DNA of 64,000 bases from Flammeovirga pectinis (GCF_003970675.1 NZ_CP034562.1:3818001-3882000), one strand, 5' to 3'; positions 1-9,437 are shown, counted from the first letter of the stretch. A program made the numbers and translations. Notes: a model not told the origin generated them from the letters alone.

Positions 1-1100
1 GGTCGGTAATCTCTATATTCTGATGTAGAAAATGGAAAAAATAAAGCACCATCATTTGCTCCATAATTAGGTAAATAACCTGAATTTTTATCTTGAAATT
101 GAAATAAAAAGTTTAACGATAATTTTGCTCTTTCTATAGTTGTCTTAGATAATGTAATATTATTTTTTTTTGATAAAACAATTGCCCATGTTAATAGTTG
201 TATAACTACCCTATGGTAATTCATTGAGAATTGAAGAAAACTACCATCATCATAAATTTGATATTCAATTTCATTTTCAAACCATTTCAAACCATTTTTA
301 CTCCATTCTTCAGTTTCTTCAATAAAAGGGTAAAGGTATTTACTTAAAAACAAAGTCATACATTCTGTAATGGCATGATTATTTCTAACTGCAATTCGTG
401 AGAAATCAATATTTTTATATATATGATCAAATTGCCAATAAATTGAATTTATAATTTTCTCGAATAATTTGTTAGTTAAATATTCAGATGTTTTATAAAA
501 AAATAAACAATAAGTCCAATTAAGTATCCTTAAAGAAATTTCTTGACTACATTTATAATTGGGACCTTGATTTACCGGGTTACTATCAATCCAACTTTCA
601 ATTTGATTAAATATAAAACTAGAGGAATCATTACTCATTAATAAGTCATATTGAATTATTCTATAGACCCATGAAAATCTAGATTTTTCCCAAACAAATT
701 TAATATCACCAGCCTCTTTAGACAAATCTTCTATATCTACCCAATGTTTATTTATATCATATTGGAAATTAGAGTCTGGATTTGTTATCCAATCATAATC
801 TGTTCCGAGGTCATATTCTTTTGCACTGAAAAAATTAAATTTACCCTCTAAAATTTTATTATAATCATTAATAATTTTACTTTCATCTAAGTTTTCAATA
901 GATATATTATTAATAAAAAATGGGGTTTTACTTTTTCTCCAATCTTTAACTGAAATAAAGCTTCTCACTGAAGGATTTACTGGGAACTTCTTTCTTAAAC
1001 TTCCTGTTTTTTTAGATATTTCATATTTAATTCTAAATACAAAATATCTGCTACCCATATTCGAGTAGATTTGTTTTAAAGTATTTAATCTACTGAACAT
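1..1100 (-). CDS. Heparinase II/III-family protein (polysaccharide lyase type), C-terminus cut by window edge
   Basis: This open frame has no stop in the window. It starts at ATG 1100 and runs off the left edge, giving about 366 residues of the alpha-helical N-terminal domain of the heparinase II/III family. Family landmarks are visible: a QEISLRILNW motif around residues 175-185, an RNNH motif with Asn241-His242, and NYHR with Tyr295. In PL17-type lyases the Asn-His pair and a Tyr about 55 residues later are catalytic, so the active-site half looks intact. No signal peptide is evident in what I can read. It overlaps the preceding gene by 16 bp, so it is the last visible member of the polysaccharide operon. 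Proteins of this family within Wzx/Wzy loci may trim uronate-containing polymer; that role is inferred. The beta-sandwich half is not in the window. Confidence 0.78.
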   Translation of the reverse strand, partial: MFSRLNTLKQIYSNMGSRYFVFRIKYEISKKTGSLRKKFPVNPSVRSFISVKDWRKSKTPFFINNISIENLDESKIINDYNKILEGKFNFFSAKEYDLGTDYDWITNPDSNFQYDINKHWVDIEDLSKEAGDIKFVWEKSRFSWVYRIIQYDLLMSNDSSSFIFNQIESWIDSNPVNQGPNYKCSQEISLRILNWTYCLFFYKTSEYLTNKLFEKIINSIYWQFDHIYKNIDFSRIAVRNNHAITECMTLFLSKYLYPFIEETEEWSKNGLKWFENEIEYQIYDDGSFLQFSMNYHRVVIQLLTWAIVLSKKNNITLSKTTIERAKLSLNFLFQFQDKNSGYLPNYGANDGALFFPFSTSEYRDYR

Positions 1101-1987
1101 TTGAAAATCTCTCCTTTGTTTGAACTTATAAATAAGTTATTTTCTTTTTTACTAAATTTCACTGGAACAGAATTAATATCAATTACTTTAATTTTTGATA
1201 CTTTGTTATTACTAAATTCACTGATATAGATTTTCCCGGAAAAACATCCAAAAAAAAGTTTACTTTCATGTATATTCAAACAAGTAATTATTTCACTAGA
1301 GTTATAAATTTCATCTAATGAAAATGATTTTAAACAAAATCTAAATAATTTACCGTCAAATGTAGATATGATTAAATCATGATTATAAATACAAAAATCC
1401 GTGAAATGTTCTTTAAAACTAAATTGATCAATAATATCAAATGTCTGTAAATCAATAATTGAAATAGTACCATCTATAGAAATAGTGTATAATAAATCAG
1501 CTTTTTTTAAAAATGATATTACTTTACTTTTATTAACCTTCAAGAAAGTTGTTTTTTTTGTAGGTAAAGCTATATTATTAACATACCCGTCATCGGTACA
1601 ATATAGTAGATTAGTATCATAAAAAGTTAATTGATTTATATCTACTTTATTCCCTTTGTATTGAAAATATTGTTTAATATCATTATTGTTATTAATCCAA
1701 ATTTCAATATTTCCTTCAAAAGTACTTACTGCATAAAATTTATCATTTTTAAATTTAACTTGATCAATTAATTTTAAAAGATTAAATCTATTCTTAATTA
1801 ATATTTTATTGTTTTTATAAATTCCTTTTTCTCCAGTTTTAACTGTTAATATTGTGTCATTTTCAATAACAAAGCTTCTTATACTTCTATTATTATCATT
1901 AACAAATACTTTAGACAATTGTGCTTTAACATTTGTGACTAAAAATAACAGAATTAATAAACATAGATTATTTATTCTTATATACAT
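1085..1987 (-). CDS. Secreted beta-propeller-like (WD40/PQQ-like) protein in polysaccharide locus
   Basis: A protein of 300 residues with a clear signal peptide: charged start, hydrophobic LCLLILLFLV, then VKAQ before the mature part. The rest is a run of roughly 40-residue beta-rich segments with recurring patterns such as FEGNIEIW, DGTISIIDL and FDGKLFRF. These resemble blades of a WD40 or quinoprotein-type propeller. I cannot name a family. Its start overlaps the end of the upstream polymerase-like gene by 20 bp and its end overlaps the heparinase-type gene by 16 bp, so translation is probably coupled. A periplasmic role in polymer handling is possible, but only the position suggests it. 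Base composition is very AT-rich, like its neighbours. Confidence 0.6.
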   Translation of the reverse strand: MYIRINNLCLLILLFLVTNVKAQLSKVFVNDNNRSIRSFVIENDTILTVKTGEKGIYKNNKILIKNRFNLLKLIDQVKFKNDKFYAVSTFEGNIEIWINNNNDIKQYFQYKGNKVDINQLTFYDTNLLYCTDDGYVNNIALPTKKTTFLKVNKSKVISFLKKADLLYTISIDGTISIIDLQTFDIIDQFSFKEHFTDFCIYNHDLIISTFDGKLFRFCLKSFSLDEIYNSSEIITCLNIHESKLFFGCFSGKIYISEFSNNKVSKIKVIDINSVPVKFSKKENNLFISSNKGEIFKCSVD

Positions 1988-3113
1988 TGATAATTGTTAA
2001 AGTTAATATAAATATTACAAGGCCTTTTTGTCTATTTAATAATGCTTCAGTCATACTAAAAAACGAAAGTGATAAACTCATATATAATAACAATTTATAC
2101 TTTTTTAAAAATGCATTTTTAATACCATTAAAAATCAAATGAATATAAATGAAACCTGTTATTAAGCCACCAGAAATAAATTCTGATAAATACTGATTGT
2201 GAGAATTTAATTGAAAATCAAAACCATAATCAAACCCTAATTTAAAATATGATTTCAATAATTCTTGATTAACGCTAGACCAACCAACTCCAAATGGTAA
2301 ATTAACATAAACTGATTCTAATACAGCATTATACTGAATAAACCTTTCTTCTACTGCGTTTGACAAACTTAACAAATGAAACCTTTCTACATAATGGCTC
2401 AGTACTAAAAAAAAACTAAAAAAGAATATTACTATAATAGATTTCTTTTTTAAATCATAAAAAAGAAATCTATCTAATATGACAAGTAAAAAAAACGTCA
2501 ATATTACATTCCTACTTTTTAAATGTAATAAAACCATTATGAGTATTAATAATACTAAAACACCATTTTTTTTAGAAAAGATTTTTTTTTGAAGAAAATA
2601 AAAAATTACTATTGTAAGATAAAAACTATAATATTGAACACCTACATCTACTTGTTCAGTCAAAAATGAAAAACCATTAATTAAAATATAAGGTTTCTTA
2701 TCATAAAGAAATATGGCACGTAGATAGCAATATATTAATGAAAAAATTAAAGAATAAGAAAAATATTTAAAGTAAAAATCTAAATCTCTTTTCTTTAAAT
2801 TTGGGATAAAAATAAATATTAAAGGTATTAAAATTAAAGGATATTTTAAATCTAATTGGTTGATAATACTTTTAAGATTACTTCCATTCATTACCATCAA
2901 TAAAACTTGTAATCCAAAAATAAAAATAAATATTTTCACAATTGGATGTAATATTATTTTATTTTTTTCTAAAAATAAGTAATCATAAACAACAAAAACC
3001 AAAGCCAATAATTGAGCAATAGATGTAATTGTTGTTGACCATGGAAGTGAAATTAATATCAATAAAATACCTAACTTCGATAAACTAATAGGTATTATTT
3101 TACTTACTCTCAT
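1968..3113 (-). CDS. O-antigen ligase/polymerase-like membrane protein
   Basis: A 381-residue polytopic membrane protein with about ten to eleven hydrophobic segments and a larger soluble loop around residues 255-305. That loop contains the family-like stretch LPFGVGWSSVNQ followed by NSHNQYLSEFISGG, matching the H-N-x-(Y/F)-L-x-x-x-x-x-x-G-G pattern of the Wzy_C/WaaL domain. The likely role is joining polysaccharide repeat units, or attaching polymer to an acceptor, at the periplasmic face of the inner membrane. It overlaps the upstream glycosyltransferase by 14 bp. The locus has a second protein of the same type at 6979-8172; one could be the polymerase and the other a ligase, but the sequence alone does not say which. 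Confidence 0.72.
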   Translation of the reverse strand: MRVSKIIPISLSKLGILLILISLPWSTTITSIAQLLALVFVVYDYLFLEKNKIILHPIVKIFIFIFGLQVLLMVMNGSNLKSIINQLDLKYPLILIPLIFIFIPNLKKRDLDFYFKYFSYSLIFSLIYCYLRAIFLYDKKPYILINGFSFLTEQVDVGVQYYSFYLTIVIFYFLQKKIFSKKNGVLVLLILIMVLLHLKSRNVILTFFLLVILDRFLFYDLKKKSIIVIFFFSFFLVLSHYVERFHLLSLSNAVEERFIQYNAVLESVYVNLPFGVGWSSVNQELLKSYFKLGFDYGFDFQLNSHNQYLSEFISGGLITGFIYIHLIFNGIKNAFLKKYKLLLYMSLSLSFFSMTEALLNRQKGLVIFILTLTIINVYKNK

Positions 3114-4170
3114 TTAAGAAAGAAATTGCATTTAAAAATCCTCTAAACATTACCTCTACACTTGCTTCTTCTTTTATGTACTTACTACAATAAATAGACA
3201 TCTTTTTTATTTGTTTTTCATCATCTAGTATTTCATTTAATTTTGTGACTAAATCACTCTGGTTATTGCATATAAATCCTGTCTCACCTTCTTTGACATA
3301 AACAATTTCAGGACTATGATTTACATTCAAAGTGAATATAGGTAAACCCCAATACATTGCTTGATTCACTCCAAGTCCATTTGTACCTGGAATACAAAAT
3401 ACATCAGACATTTTGAAAATTTGATTAATCGCAATTGTATCATAGATTGGTCCTAAGTTATAAATTCTATTACTAGATTTTACTTTATCATTTAAATAAC
3501 TAGGCATATTATTACCTACAATTACCAGACACGTATCATCATTATTTAATTGTTCATTAACAAATATGTCAATTAAAATATCTAATCTTTTACGGTTTTG
3601 AATTCTACCAACAAATAGTACAACATTTTCGAAGGGTATATTATACTTAACTTTTAGTTCATTTTTACTTGAGGTTAATTTAGGGATATCATTAAAATTA
3701 ATAGTATTATTTGCAATAAAAGTTTTTGATATATTTTTATCTTCAATATACTTCAATTCATTTTTTGAATACAGAACAATAGAATCAGATAAATTATGCA
3801 TAAGCTTATAGGGAATTTGTTTTATCCAGCTATGAGGGTTAGTCATACTTATTCCATGAGTCCAATAAATAAATGGTATTCGATTTGATTTTAAATATAA
3901 AGTAATGAGCCACGTATTAATATTATAAATATTCCAAAATAAGATAACAATATCAGGAGACCTTCTTTTAATTAAGTTAGTAACTTTATTTACCTTATAA
4001 GGTAACTTTTCAAATTGAAACTTAAGCTTATAATCAGACTTATTATCTTTATCTGAAACCACATCTAATTCTATATTATTCTCTTCAAATAAAGAATTAA
4101 ATTCATTGTATAAAGATGCTCTGTAATGTAGAATCTGTTCTGATATTAATAATACTTTCTGTTTTTTCAT
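3100..4170 (-). CDS. Glycosyltransferase, GT4-like (GT-B fold)
   Basis: A 356-residue cytoplasmic glycosyltransferase of the GT-B fold. The C-terminal nucleotide-sugar half begins near residue 180 with the characteristic VVLFVGRIQNRKRLDILI. It ends with the donor-binding stretch GLPIFTLNVNHSPEIV followed by EGETGFIC, where the Glu after the proline occupies the usual E-x7-E position. It presumably adds one sugar to the lipid-linked repeat unit on the cytoplasmic face. It is the only classical repeat-unit transferase visible here, so others, including the initiating sugar-phosphate transferase, must lie outside the window. It sits directly against the acetyltransferase gene (the two are contiguous) and overlaps the following polymerase-like gene. 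Confidence 0.8.
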   Translation of the reverse strand: MKKQKVLLISEQILHYRASLYNEFNSLFEENNIELDVVSDKDNKSDYKLKFQFEKLPYKVNKVTNLIKRRSPDIVILFWNIYNINTWLITLYLKSNRIPFIYWTHGISMTNPHSWIKQIPYKLMHNLSDSIVLYSKNELKYIEDKNISKTFIANNTINFNDIPKLTSSKNELKVKYNIPFENVVLFVGRIQNRKRLDILIDIFVNEQLNNDDTCLVIVGNNMPSYLNDKVKSSNRIYNLGPIYDTIAINQIFKMSDVFCIPGTNGLGVNQAMYWGLPIFTLNVNHSPEIVYVKEGETGFICNNQSDLVTKLNEILDDEKQIKKMSIYCSKYIKEEASVEVMFRGFLNAISFLNESK

Positions 4171-4602
4171 CTAATTTGAACTTTTTATTATCTTAGCAGG
4201 GTTCCCTGCAGCTATAGTATTATCTGGAATTGATTTATTTACTACTGAATTCGCTCCAATAATTACATTATTACCAATAGTTATTTCACCAAACACAGCA
4301 GAACCTGTTGCTATATATACATTGTTTTTAATTATTGGAACTTTTTTATCAGAAAAATTCCTACCAATTGTTACGTTTTGAGCTATTGTACAGTCATTTC
4401 CAATTACAGAGTTTGAATGAATTACACAACCTAACCCCCAATAGCCTATTTTAAAATTCTTTCCAATTTTAGCAGAAGAAGGTAGATAAGTGGAAAACAA
4501 AAATCGATTTAACCATGTAATTAATTTTGAGATTGTAATAAATCTTTTTTGGTAAAAAAAGTTACCAATTCTATATATTATTATTGGAGGGTTCATTGAC
4601 AT
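4171..4602 (-). CDS. Hexapeptide-repeat acyltransferase (CysE/LbH-like), probable polysaccharide O-acetyltransferase
   Basis: A 143-residue protein of the left-handed parallel beta-helix family. It shows runs of [LIV]-G-x4 hexapeptides (IGNDCTIAQNVTIGRN, VIIGANSVVNKSIP) and ends with the classic AAGNPAKII. It resembles serine acetyltransferase-like enzymes found in capsule loci, which transfer acetyl from acetyl-CoA to a sugar hydroxyl. Its ATG shares one base with the stop codon of the upstream GH2 gene (TAATG arrangement), indicating translational coupling. It is somewhat short compared with CysE because the N-terminal helical domain is reduced. The sugar substrate is unknown. Confidence 0.75.
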   Translation of the reverse strand: MSMNPPIIIYRIGNFFYQKRFITISKLITWLNRFLFSTYLPSSAKIGKNFKIGYWGLGCVIHSNSVIGNDCTIAQNVTIGRNFSDKKVPIIKNNVYIATGSAVFGEITIGNNVIIGANSVVNKSIPDNTIAAGNPAKIIKSSN

Positions 4603-6995
4603 TAATTAATATGTTTTAAAATTATATTATCTTCTAAAAAAACTGTAACTTTAAAGTGATCGTCATTTGATTTTAATTGATAGTTTAAACATCCATTAAT
4701 AAGTTGAGCTTTATTCGAAAAGTTAATAACTCCTTTATTTTGAATATTTTTTTTATCTAAAGATTCAATCATTATAAAATTATCAGCATCTAAACAAAAT
4801 TTTCCCTTAGAATCAATAACTTTCATCTTCAACTGATCTTTTTCAATTTTACAAACCAAGTCATTTGGTACACCCCAATCTTTAATTACATAATGAAATA
4901 ATACTTCATCATGAACTACAACTCCATTTTTATAACCTACAGCTTTAAATAAATTATCAGATTTATTCCTAAGCTTTACATTCCAAAATAAACCTGAACA
5001 AGGAAACTTTTTTATATCTCTTTTTTTTACGCCAATTAATACTCCATCTTTAAAAAGTTCAACACTATCACAATTAGAATATACTTTAATCATTTTTTTT
5101 TCATTCTTACTGCCCCACCTATTTTTCCATGTATGTGAATAAATCCTTACCATTGGCTTAGTTGCCCAGTAAGATTGAAAAACATAAAATGCATCTTTTT
5201 TTTGTAAGTCCCTTGTCGTTAAACCTTTTAAATTCATATATGGAATAGGGTTATTAGGTCTTAATGGAGTTGGAAAATCTTTAAAAGCCCAATATGCACT
5301 ACCTGTAAAATTAGATAAATTTAGTTGTTCTTTTAGGATCCAATCAATTAAATCACATTGATATGTTTCTGACCAATCACCGTCTTTTGAAGGTCTTTTA
5401 AAGCCTCCTCCATTTAGAAATGCCCCAACTATTTCTTCTCCGTTTAGAGTAGAATCTATTTTCATAAGGTGAATATATGGATTTTCTGAATGTCTAGTAT
5501 AAATACTTGAAGCTCCCCATTCTGCATGAAAAAAATTAGAATATTTTTTAATGTTATTTTCTATCAATCTCTTGTAATCTGTATAATTATTAGAATACCA
5601 ACCAGGCCACAACGAAGGTGAATACAAGTCTACATTATTATTTATTTTTTCAAACCTTCGAATACTCGTAAATCTCGTTGAATCAAATTTCTTAGTAGTA
5701 TCAATGAATTCTTTTAATAGGTTATTTGTCTTGTCTATATTACTTATTGAAGACTCCTTCCATTTCATATCTAATTCATTTCCTAATCCCCATGCTATAA
5801 TTGAGACATTATAAGAATGGTTATAAATCATTGATTTTAATTGATTTAGAAGAAATATTCTCTGATCACCTCCCGAATACCCACTTCTAGACCATGAAAT
5901 TTCTTCCCAAACCATTATACCTAAACTATCACATATTTGTAAAATTTTACTTGATGCTGGATAATGACCTAAACGTATAAAATTTGCACCCATTGATTTT
6001 ATCATATTAAACTCACGTTCAACATAAACATCTTTTTCAGCTGCGCCGGCTAAAAATTGGTCACTATGCCTAGACACTCCTTTTATTAAGACTCTTTTTC
6101 CATTTAAAAAGAAATTATTTTCTCTTAACTCTATTTTTTTAAAACCTATTATCTTTTCCACTTTATCAATAATAACATTTGTTTTTTTTGATATAAGTTG
6201 AGCTTCAAATTTAAAAAGCTTTGGGTTATTTGGCGACCACAATTGATTTAATTTAAGGTCAAATTCATTAATATTACTATTAAACTTGTTAATTAATGAA
6301 TCATTTAAAGATGAAATAACAAATTGTGAATAAAATAAAGAAGTATCAACATCGTTAATAATTTTAGGTATAACTTTACAGTATGCTCTTTTATTTTGTA
6401 AGTTATAATCCGTTTGAACAATTAAAGATTCGTAATGTACTTTCGGTTTAACTAGTAATTTAAGATTACCTAAAATACCTCCTGATAAATAATAATCATT
6501 CAAATCGGAAGGAGGTAATTTTAATCTTCTCGAATTATCAACTCTTAAAGTTAAATAAAAACTTTTCTCTCTAAGTTTATCTGTTATTTCAAGCTCTAAA
6601 GGTGTATAAACAGAGTTATAGCAACCTATCTTTTCTGTATCTATATATATATCTGCGTAATTTCCAATATTCTCAAACCTTAGAAAATACCTATCTTCTT
6701 TTAGGATTTCATTTAAATTAATTTTAACCTTATACCAAACTACACCTTGATAATATTCTTTTTCTGAATCTAGAATATCTGTTGTATTGTAAGTATGTGG
6801 TAAAGATATCTCAGTCCATTTAACTTGAAAAATTGGGTTAATTGGTCTCAATACTTCCCAAATACCTCCTAATTCACCTTTATGAAAAAACCATTTTTCA
6901 TCATTTAAATCAATTGTCTTTCTTTGTGCAAAAGAAAATTGAAGTTGCATGAATAAATAAATAAAAATAAATAATTTTCTATTCATATAAATCAT
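4602..6995 (-). CDS. Glycoside hydrolase family 2, beta-glucuronidase-like, secreted
   Basis: A 797-residue GH2 enzyme with a signal peptide (IFIYLFMQLQFSFAQ). After it come the sugar-binding jelly-roll (about 25-200), the immunoglobulin-like domain and the TIM barrel. The acid/base is Glu407 in WGLGNELD and the likely nucleophile is Glu492 in HAEWGASS. The 85-residue spacing is close to that of E. coli GusA (Glu413 and Glu504). At Asn588-Leu-Lys590 followed by GLTTRD there is an N-x-K motif matching the carboxylate-recognition motif of beta-glucuronidases, so a uronic acid substrate is likely. It lies inside the polysaccharide operon, overlaps the upstream polymerase gene by 17 bp and couples to the acetyltransferase. 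A periplasmic editing or turnover role is inferred. Translation may start at Met1 or Met4. Confidence 0.82.
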   Translation of the reverse strand: MIYMNRKLFIFIYLFMQLQFSFAQRKTIDLNDEKWFFHKGELGGIWEVLRPINPIFQVKWTEISLPHTYNTTDILDSEKEYYQGVVWYKVKINLNEILKEDRYFLRFENIGNYADIYIDTEKIGCYNSVYTPLELEITDKLREKSFYLTLRVDNSRRLKLPPSDLNDYYLSGGILGNLKLLVKPKVHYESLIVQTDYNLQNKRAYCKVIPKIINDVDTSLFYSQFVISSLNDSLINKFNSNINEFDLKLNQLWSPNNPKLFKFEAQLISKKTNVIIDKVEKIIGFKKIELRENNFFLNGKRVLIKGVSRHSDQFLAGAAEKDVYVEREFNMIKSMGANFIRLGHYPASSKILQICDSLGIMVWEEISWSRSGYSGGDQRIFLLNQLKSMIYNHSYNVSIIAWGLGNELDMKWKESSISNIDKTNNLLKEFIDTTKKFDSTRFTSIRRFEKINNNVDLYSPSLWPGWYSNNYTDYKRLIENNIKKYSNFFHAEWGASSIYTRHSENPYIHLMKIDSTLNGEEIVGAFLNGGGFKRPSKDGDWSETYQCDLIDWILKEQLNLSNFTGSAYWAFKDFPTPLRPNNPIPYMNLKGLTTRDLQKKDAFYVFQSYWATKPMVRIYSHTWKNRWGSKNEKKMIKVYSNCDSVELFKDGVLIGVKKRDIKKFPCSGLFWNVKLRNKSDNLFKAVGYKNGVVVHDEVLFHYVIKDWGVPNDLVCKIEKDQLKMKVIDSKGKFCLDADNFIMIESLDKKNIQNKGVINFSNKAQLINGCLNYQLKSNDDHFKVTVFLEDNIILKHIN

Positions 6996-8172
6996 AGACT
7001 AAATAGATACTAATTAAGGAATACATTATCCTTAAATCTACAAAAGAACTCGTTTTCATAGAATTAATTAGTAAGAATAATATAATAGTTAGAGGAATTT
7101 TACTTTTATTTTTTTTAAAAAAAGGTATTAAACAAAATATAGTAAGAAGAATAAAACCAATTATGCCTAATTCAAACCAAGCTTCAACTAGTATATTATG
7201 AGGATAGTATCTTATATCTTCACCTTGATATAATAAACTAAATGAACCAATACCATATCCAAAGAAAGTATAAATAATATTCTCATTAAAAATCATGTCA
7301 TAAGAAAAACTTAAAAGCCTTGTTCTTTCCTTGATAGATTCTCCTCCTCCTTCTTCAAAAAGTTTGAAAAATCTTGCAAATCCAAAACCGAATAATGACA
7401 TGAATTTATTAAAATATTTTATCAAGAATGGTAAAAATCCAATTATTAAAAATAACAAATATTTCAAATCTTTTTTATGAAATCTTAAATTAATAATTGA
7501 AGTAACATTCATTGATATTGTAAGTAATATCACAAATATTAATGGACCTCTCGCACCTAATAATAGCATTAATAAAATATAAAATAAAAGTCTCCATTTA
7601 TAAAAAGAAATACCAGCTGAACTCCTTGATAAATATAATATAAATATACCTAACCACATAGATAAGGCTAAATAGACACCTCTTATTAAGTATATGTTGT
7701 CAATATTTATCAAATATTTATAAGGTGTCCATCTTATATTATAAAGAAATATAAACCAAATTACTATTGGTAGTATTATAATTTGAAGATGATATATCAA
7801 CCGACCTATATCTAACTTTCTATTAAAATATGGGTACATTAAAGCAACAACATTTAATGACATTAAAACTGTTTTAACAATACTATAATGTGGTGATAAA
7901 GTATATGATAATGATAAACAACAAAGAATCACAAAGGAAAAAAAAATTATTATAGAAATCGATCCTAATAAATTAACACTTCTCATTTGATTATAGTTAG
8001 CTAACATGTATACAATAAGCATAAATGAAGAAGCTAATGTCAAATCAACAAAACTATTAATTTCATAATAAATTAATACTACTTTAAGTGTCGCACTTAA
8101 TAAAAATAACAGAAATGAGAAGTATGATATATTCTCTAATAATTTACTATTGAAATCATATTTTATTTTCAT
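6979..8172 (-). CDS. Wzy-like O-antigen/capsule polymerase
   Basis: A 397-residue integral membrane protein with about eleven hydrophobic segments. The main extracytoplasmic loop carries ERTRLLSFSYDMI, then FGYGIGSF and PHNILVEAWFELGIIGFIL, which fit the Wzy_C (O-antigen ligase/polymerase) signature. It likely polymerises undecaprenyl-linked repeat units after Wzx flips them. It overlaps the wzx gene upstream by 4 bp (ATGA arrangement) and the GH2 gene downstream by 17 bp. The neighbouring wzx and the upstream wzz support a Wzx/Wzy-dependent pathway. Sequence in this family diverges quickly, so only the general role can be called. Confidence 0.8.
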   Translation of the reverse strand: MKIKYDFNSKLLENISYFSFLLFLLSATLKVVLIYYEINSFVDLTLASSFMLIVYMLANYNQMRSVNLLGSISIIIFFSFVILCCLSLSYTLSPHYSIVKTVLMSLNVVALMYPYFNRKLDIGRLIYHLQIIILPIVIWFIFLYNIRWTPYKYLINIDNIYLIRGVYLALSMWLGIFILYLSRSSAGISFYKWRLLFYILLMLLLGARGPLIFVILLTISMNVTSIINLRFHKKDLKYLLFLIIGFLPFLIKYFNKFMSLFGFGFARFFKLFEEGGGESIKERTRLLSFSYDMIFNENIIYTFFGYGIGSFSLLYQGEDIRYYPHNILVEAWFELGIIGFILLTIFCLIPFFKKNKSKIPLTIILFLLINSMKTSSFVDLRIMYSLISIYLVYDLYE

Positions 8173-9437
8173 TTTACTATCTTATTATCATGTTTTTTTG
8201 AATATGAAAATATCATAATACCATAAATAATATATAATATTACATTAATAATAACATAACTGTATAAGTAGTCGTATATAGAATTATAATGAATAAAAAA
8301 AAGTGATATTACACTAATAAACTTAACAAGCTGCCATATTGCATTCTGCTTTATTCTCCTTAAAGCAATAAGAATTTTACCCATTGGAGAAAACACAAAA
8401 TTAAAGCAAGTATAAACAACCAAAATCTTTGAATAATAAGCTGAATGTATCCAATCTTCCCCGAAAAGGAAAATAAATATTTCTTCACTAAAAAAATAAA
8501 TTACAATAAAAAAAAGTAATGAAAAAGCTGCTAATAAAAGAAAACCTCTATAAACTTCTTGTAAAATACTTTCGCTTTTTGCTATTTTTATAGAGGTTCT
8601 TTGTAAAAGCATTTGTCCTAAAGATATTGATAATATAGCAGCTGGGGCAAATAATATTTTTTGCGTTAACTCTAAAAAACCAACCTCTTTGATAGTAAAT
8701 TTTGAAAGAATTAAAAAAGTTAAAGAATTCAAAACAAATGTATTCAATATATTAGGTAATACATTATATTTTGGAAAGTCATTATATTCCACTAATATTG
8801 CTTGTAATTCTTTCTTATTAAATTTAATAAAATTAATAGACGTCGATTTATAAGATCTAACACAATAAAAAATATTCCCAATAAGATCTCCTATAATTAG
8901 ACTAGATTTATAATAATAACCTATTAATACTTGAACAAAAACCTCAGAAGAACGTCTACTTAATTTAGAAATTGAAACTTGTTTAAATCTTTTTTTTCTT
9001 ATTAAATAATTATCAAATGAAATACCTAAAATATAAAAAAAAGAACTAAAAGGTATAAGAAAAAACCAAAATTTATATTTAGAATCTATTTCAAAAACCA
9101 ATACTATATCATCAATAAATATAGCAATAGATAATAGAATTAAGACAAAGAAAAATATTGATATATATAATATTAAATGTAATATTTTAATAGCATCAAT
9201 ATTTTTTTTAGGAAGAATTATTGCACCATCAAATTTCAAAGCCATGAATGAAGATATTATTGCAACTGCTTTTAGGCATACATCCATGACTCCAAAATCT
9301 TCCGGAGAAAAATTTCTTTTTAAAAAAGGTTGAAAAAGGAATACTATTAGTTGTGATAATATTGTTCCTGAAGCTAGAAATGTTAAATCCTTGATAAAAG
9401 GAAATTTAGCAAACAGTTTATAGTTTTTCAATTCCAC
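8169..9437 (-). CDS. Wzx-type polysaccharide flippase (MOP superfamily)
   Basis: A 422-residue membrane protein with about twelve transmembrane segments. Its N-terminal FLASGTILSQLIVFLFQPFLKRNFSPEDFGVMDV is typical of the RfbX/Wzx polysaccharide biosynthesis family. It would move the undecaprenyl-diphosphate-linked repeat unit across the inner membrane. The start is GTG at 9437, inside the end of wecC (20-bp overlap); no ATG in a sensible position offers an alternative. Just upstream of this gene the base composition changes from the moderately AT-rich sugar-nucleotide genes to the very AT-rich distal half of the locus. Confidence 0.85.
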   Translation of the reverse strand: MELKNYKLFAKFPFIKDLTFLASGTILSQLIVFLFQPFLKRNFSPEDFGVMDVCLKAVAIISSFMALKFDGAIILPKKNIDAIKILHLILYISIFFFVLILLSIAIFIDDIVLVFEIDSKYKFWFFLIPFSSFFYILGISFDNYLIRKKRFKQVSISKLSRRSSEVFVQVLIGYYYKSSLIIGDLIGNIFYCVRSYKSTSINFIKFNKKELQAILVEYNDFPKYNVLPNILNTFVLNSLTFLILSKFTIKEVGFLELTQKILFAPAAILSISLGQMLLQRTSIKIAKSESILQEVYRGFLLLAAFSLLFFIVIYFFSEEIFIFLFGEDWIHSAYYSKILVVYTCFNFVFSPMGKILIALRRIKQNAIWQLVKFISVISLFFIHYNSIYDYLYSYVIINVILYIIYGIMIFSYSKKHDNKIVK

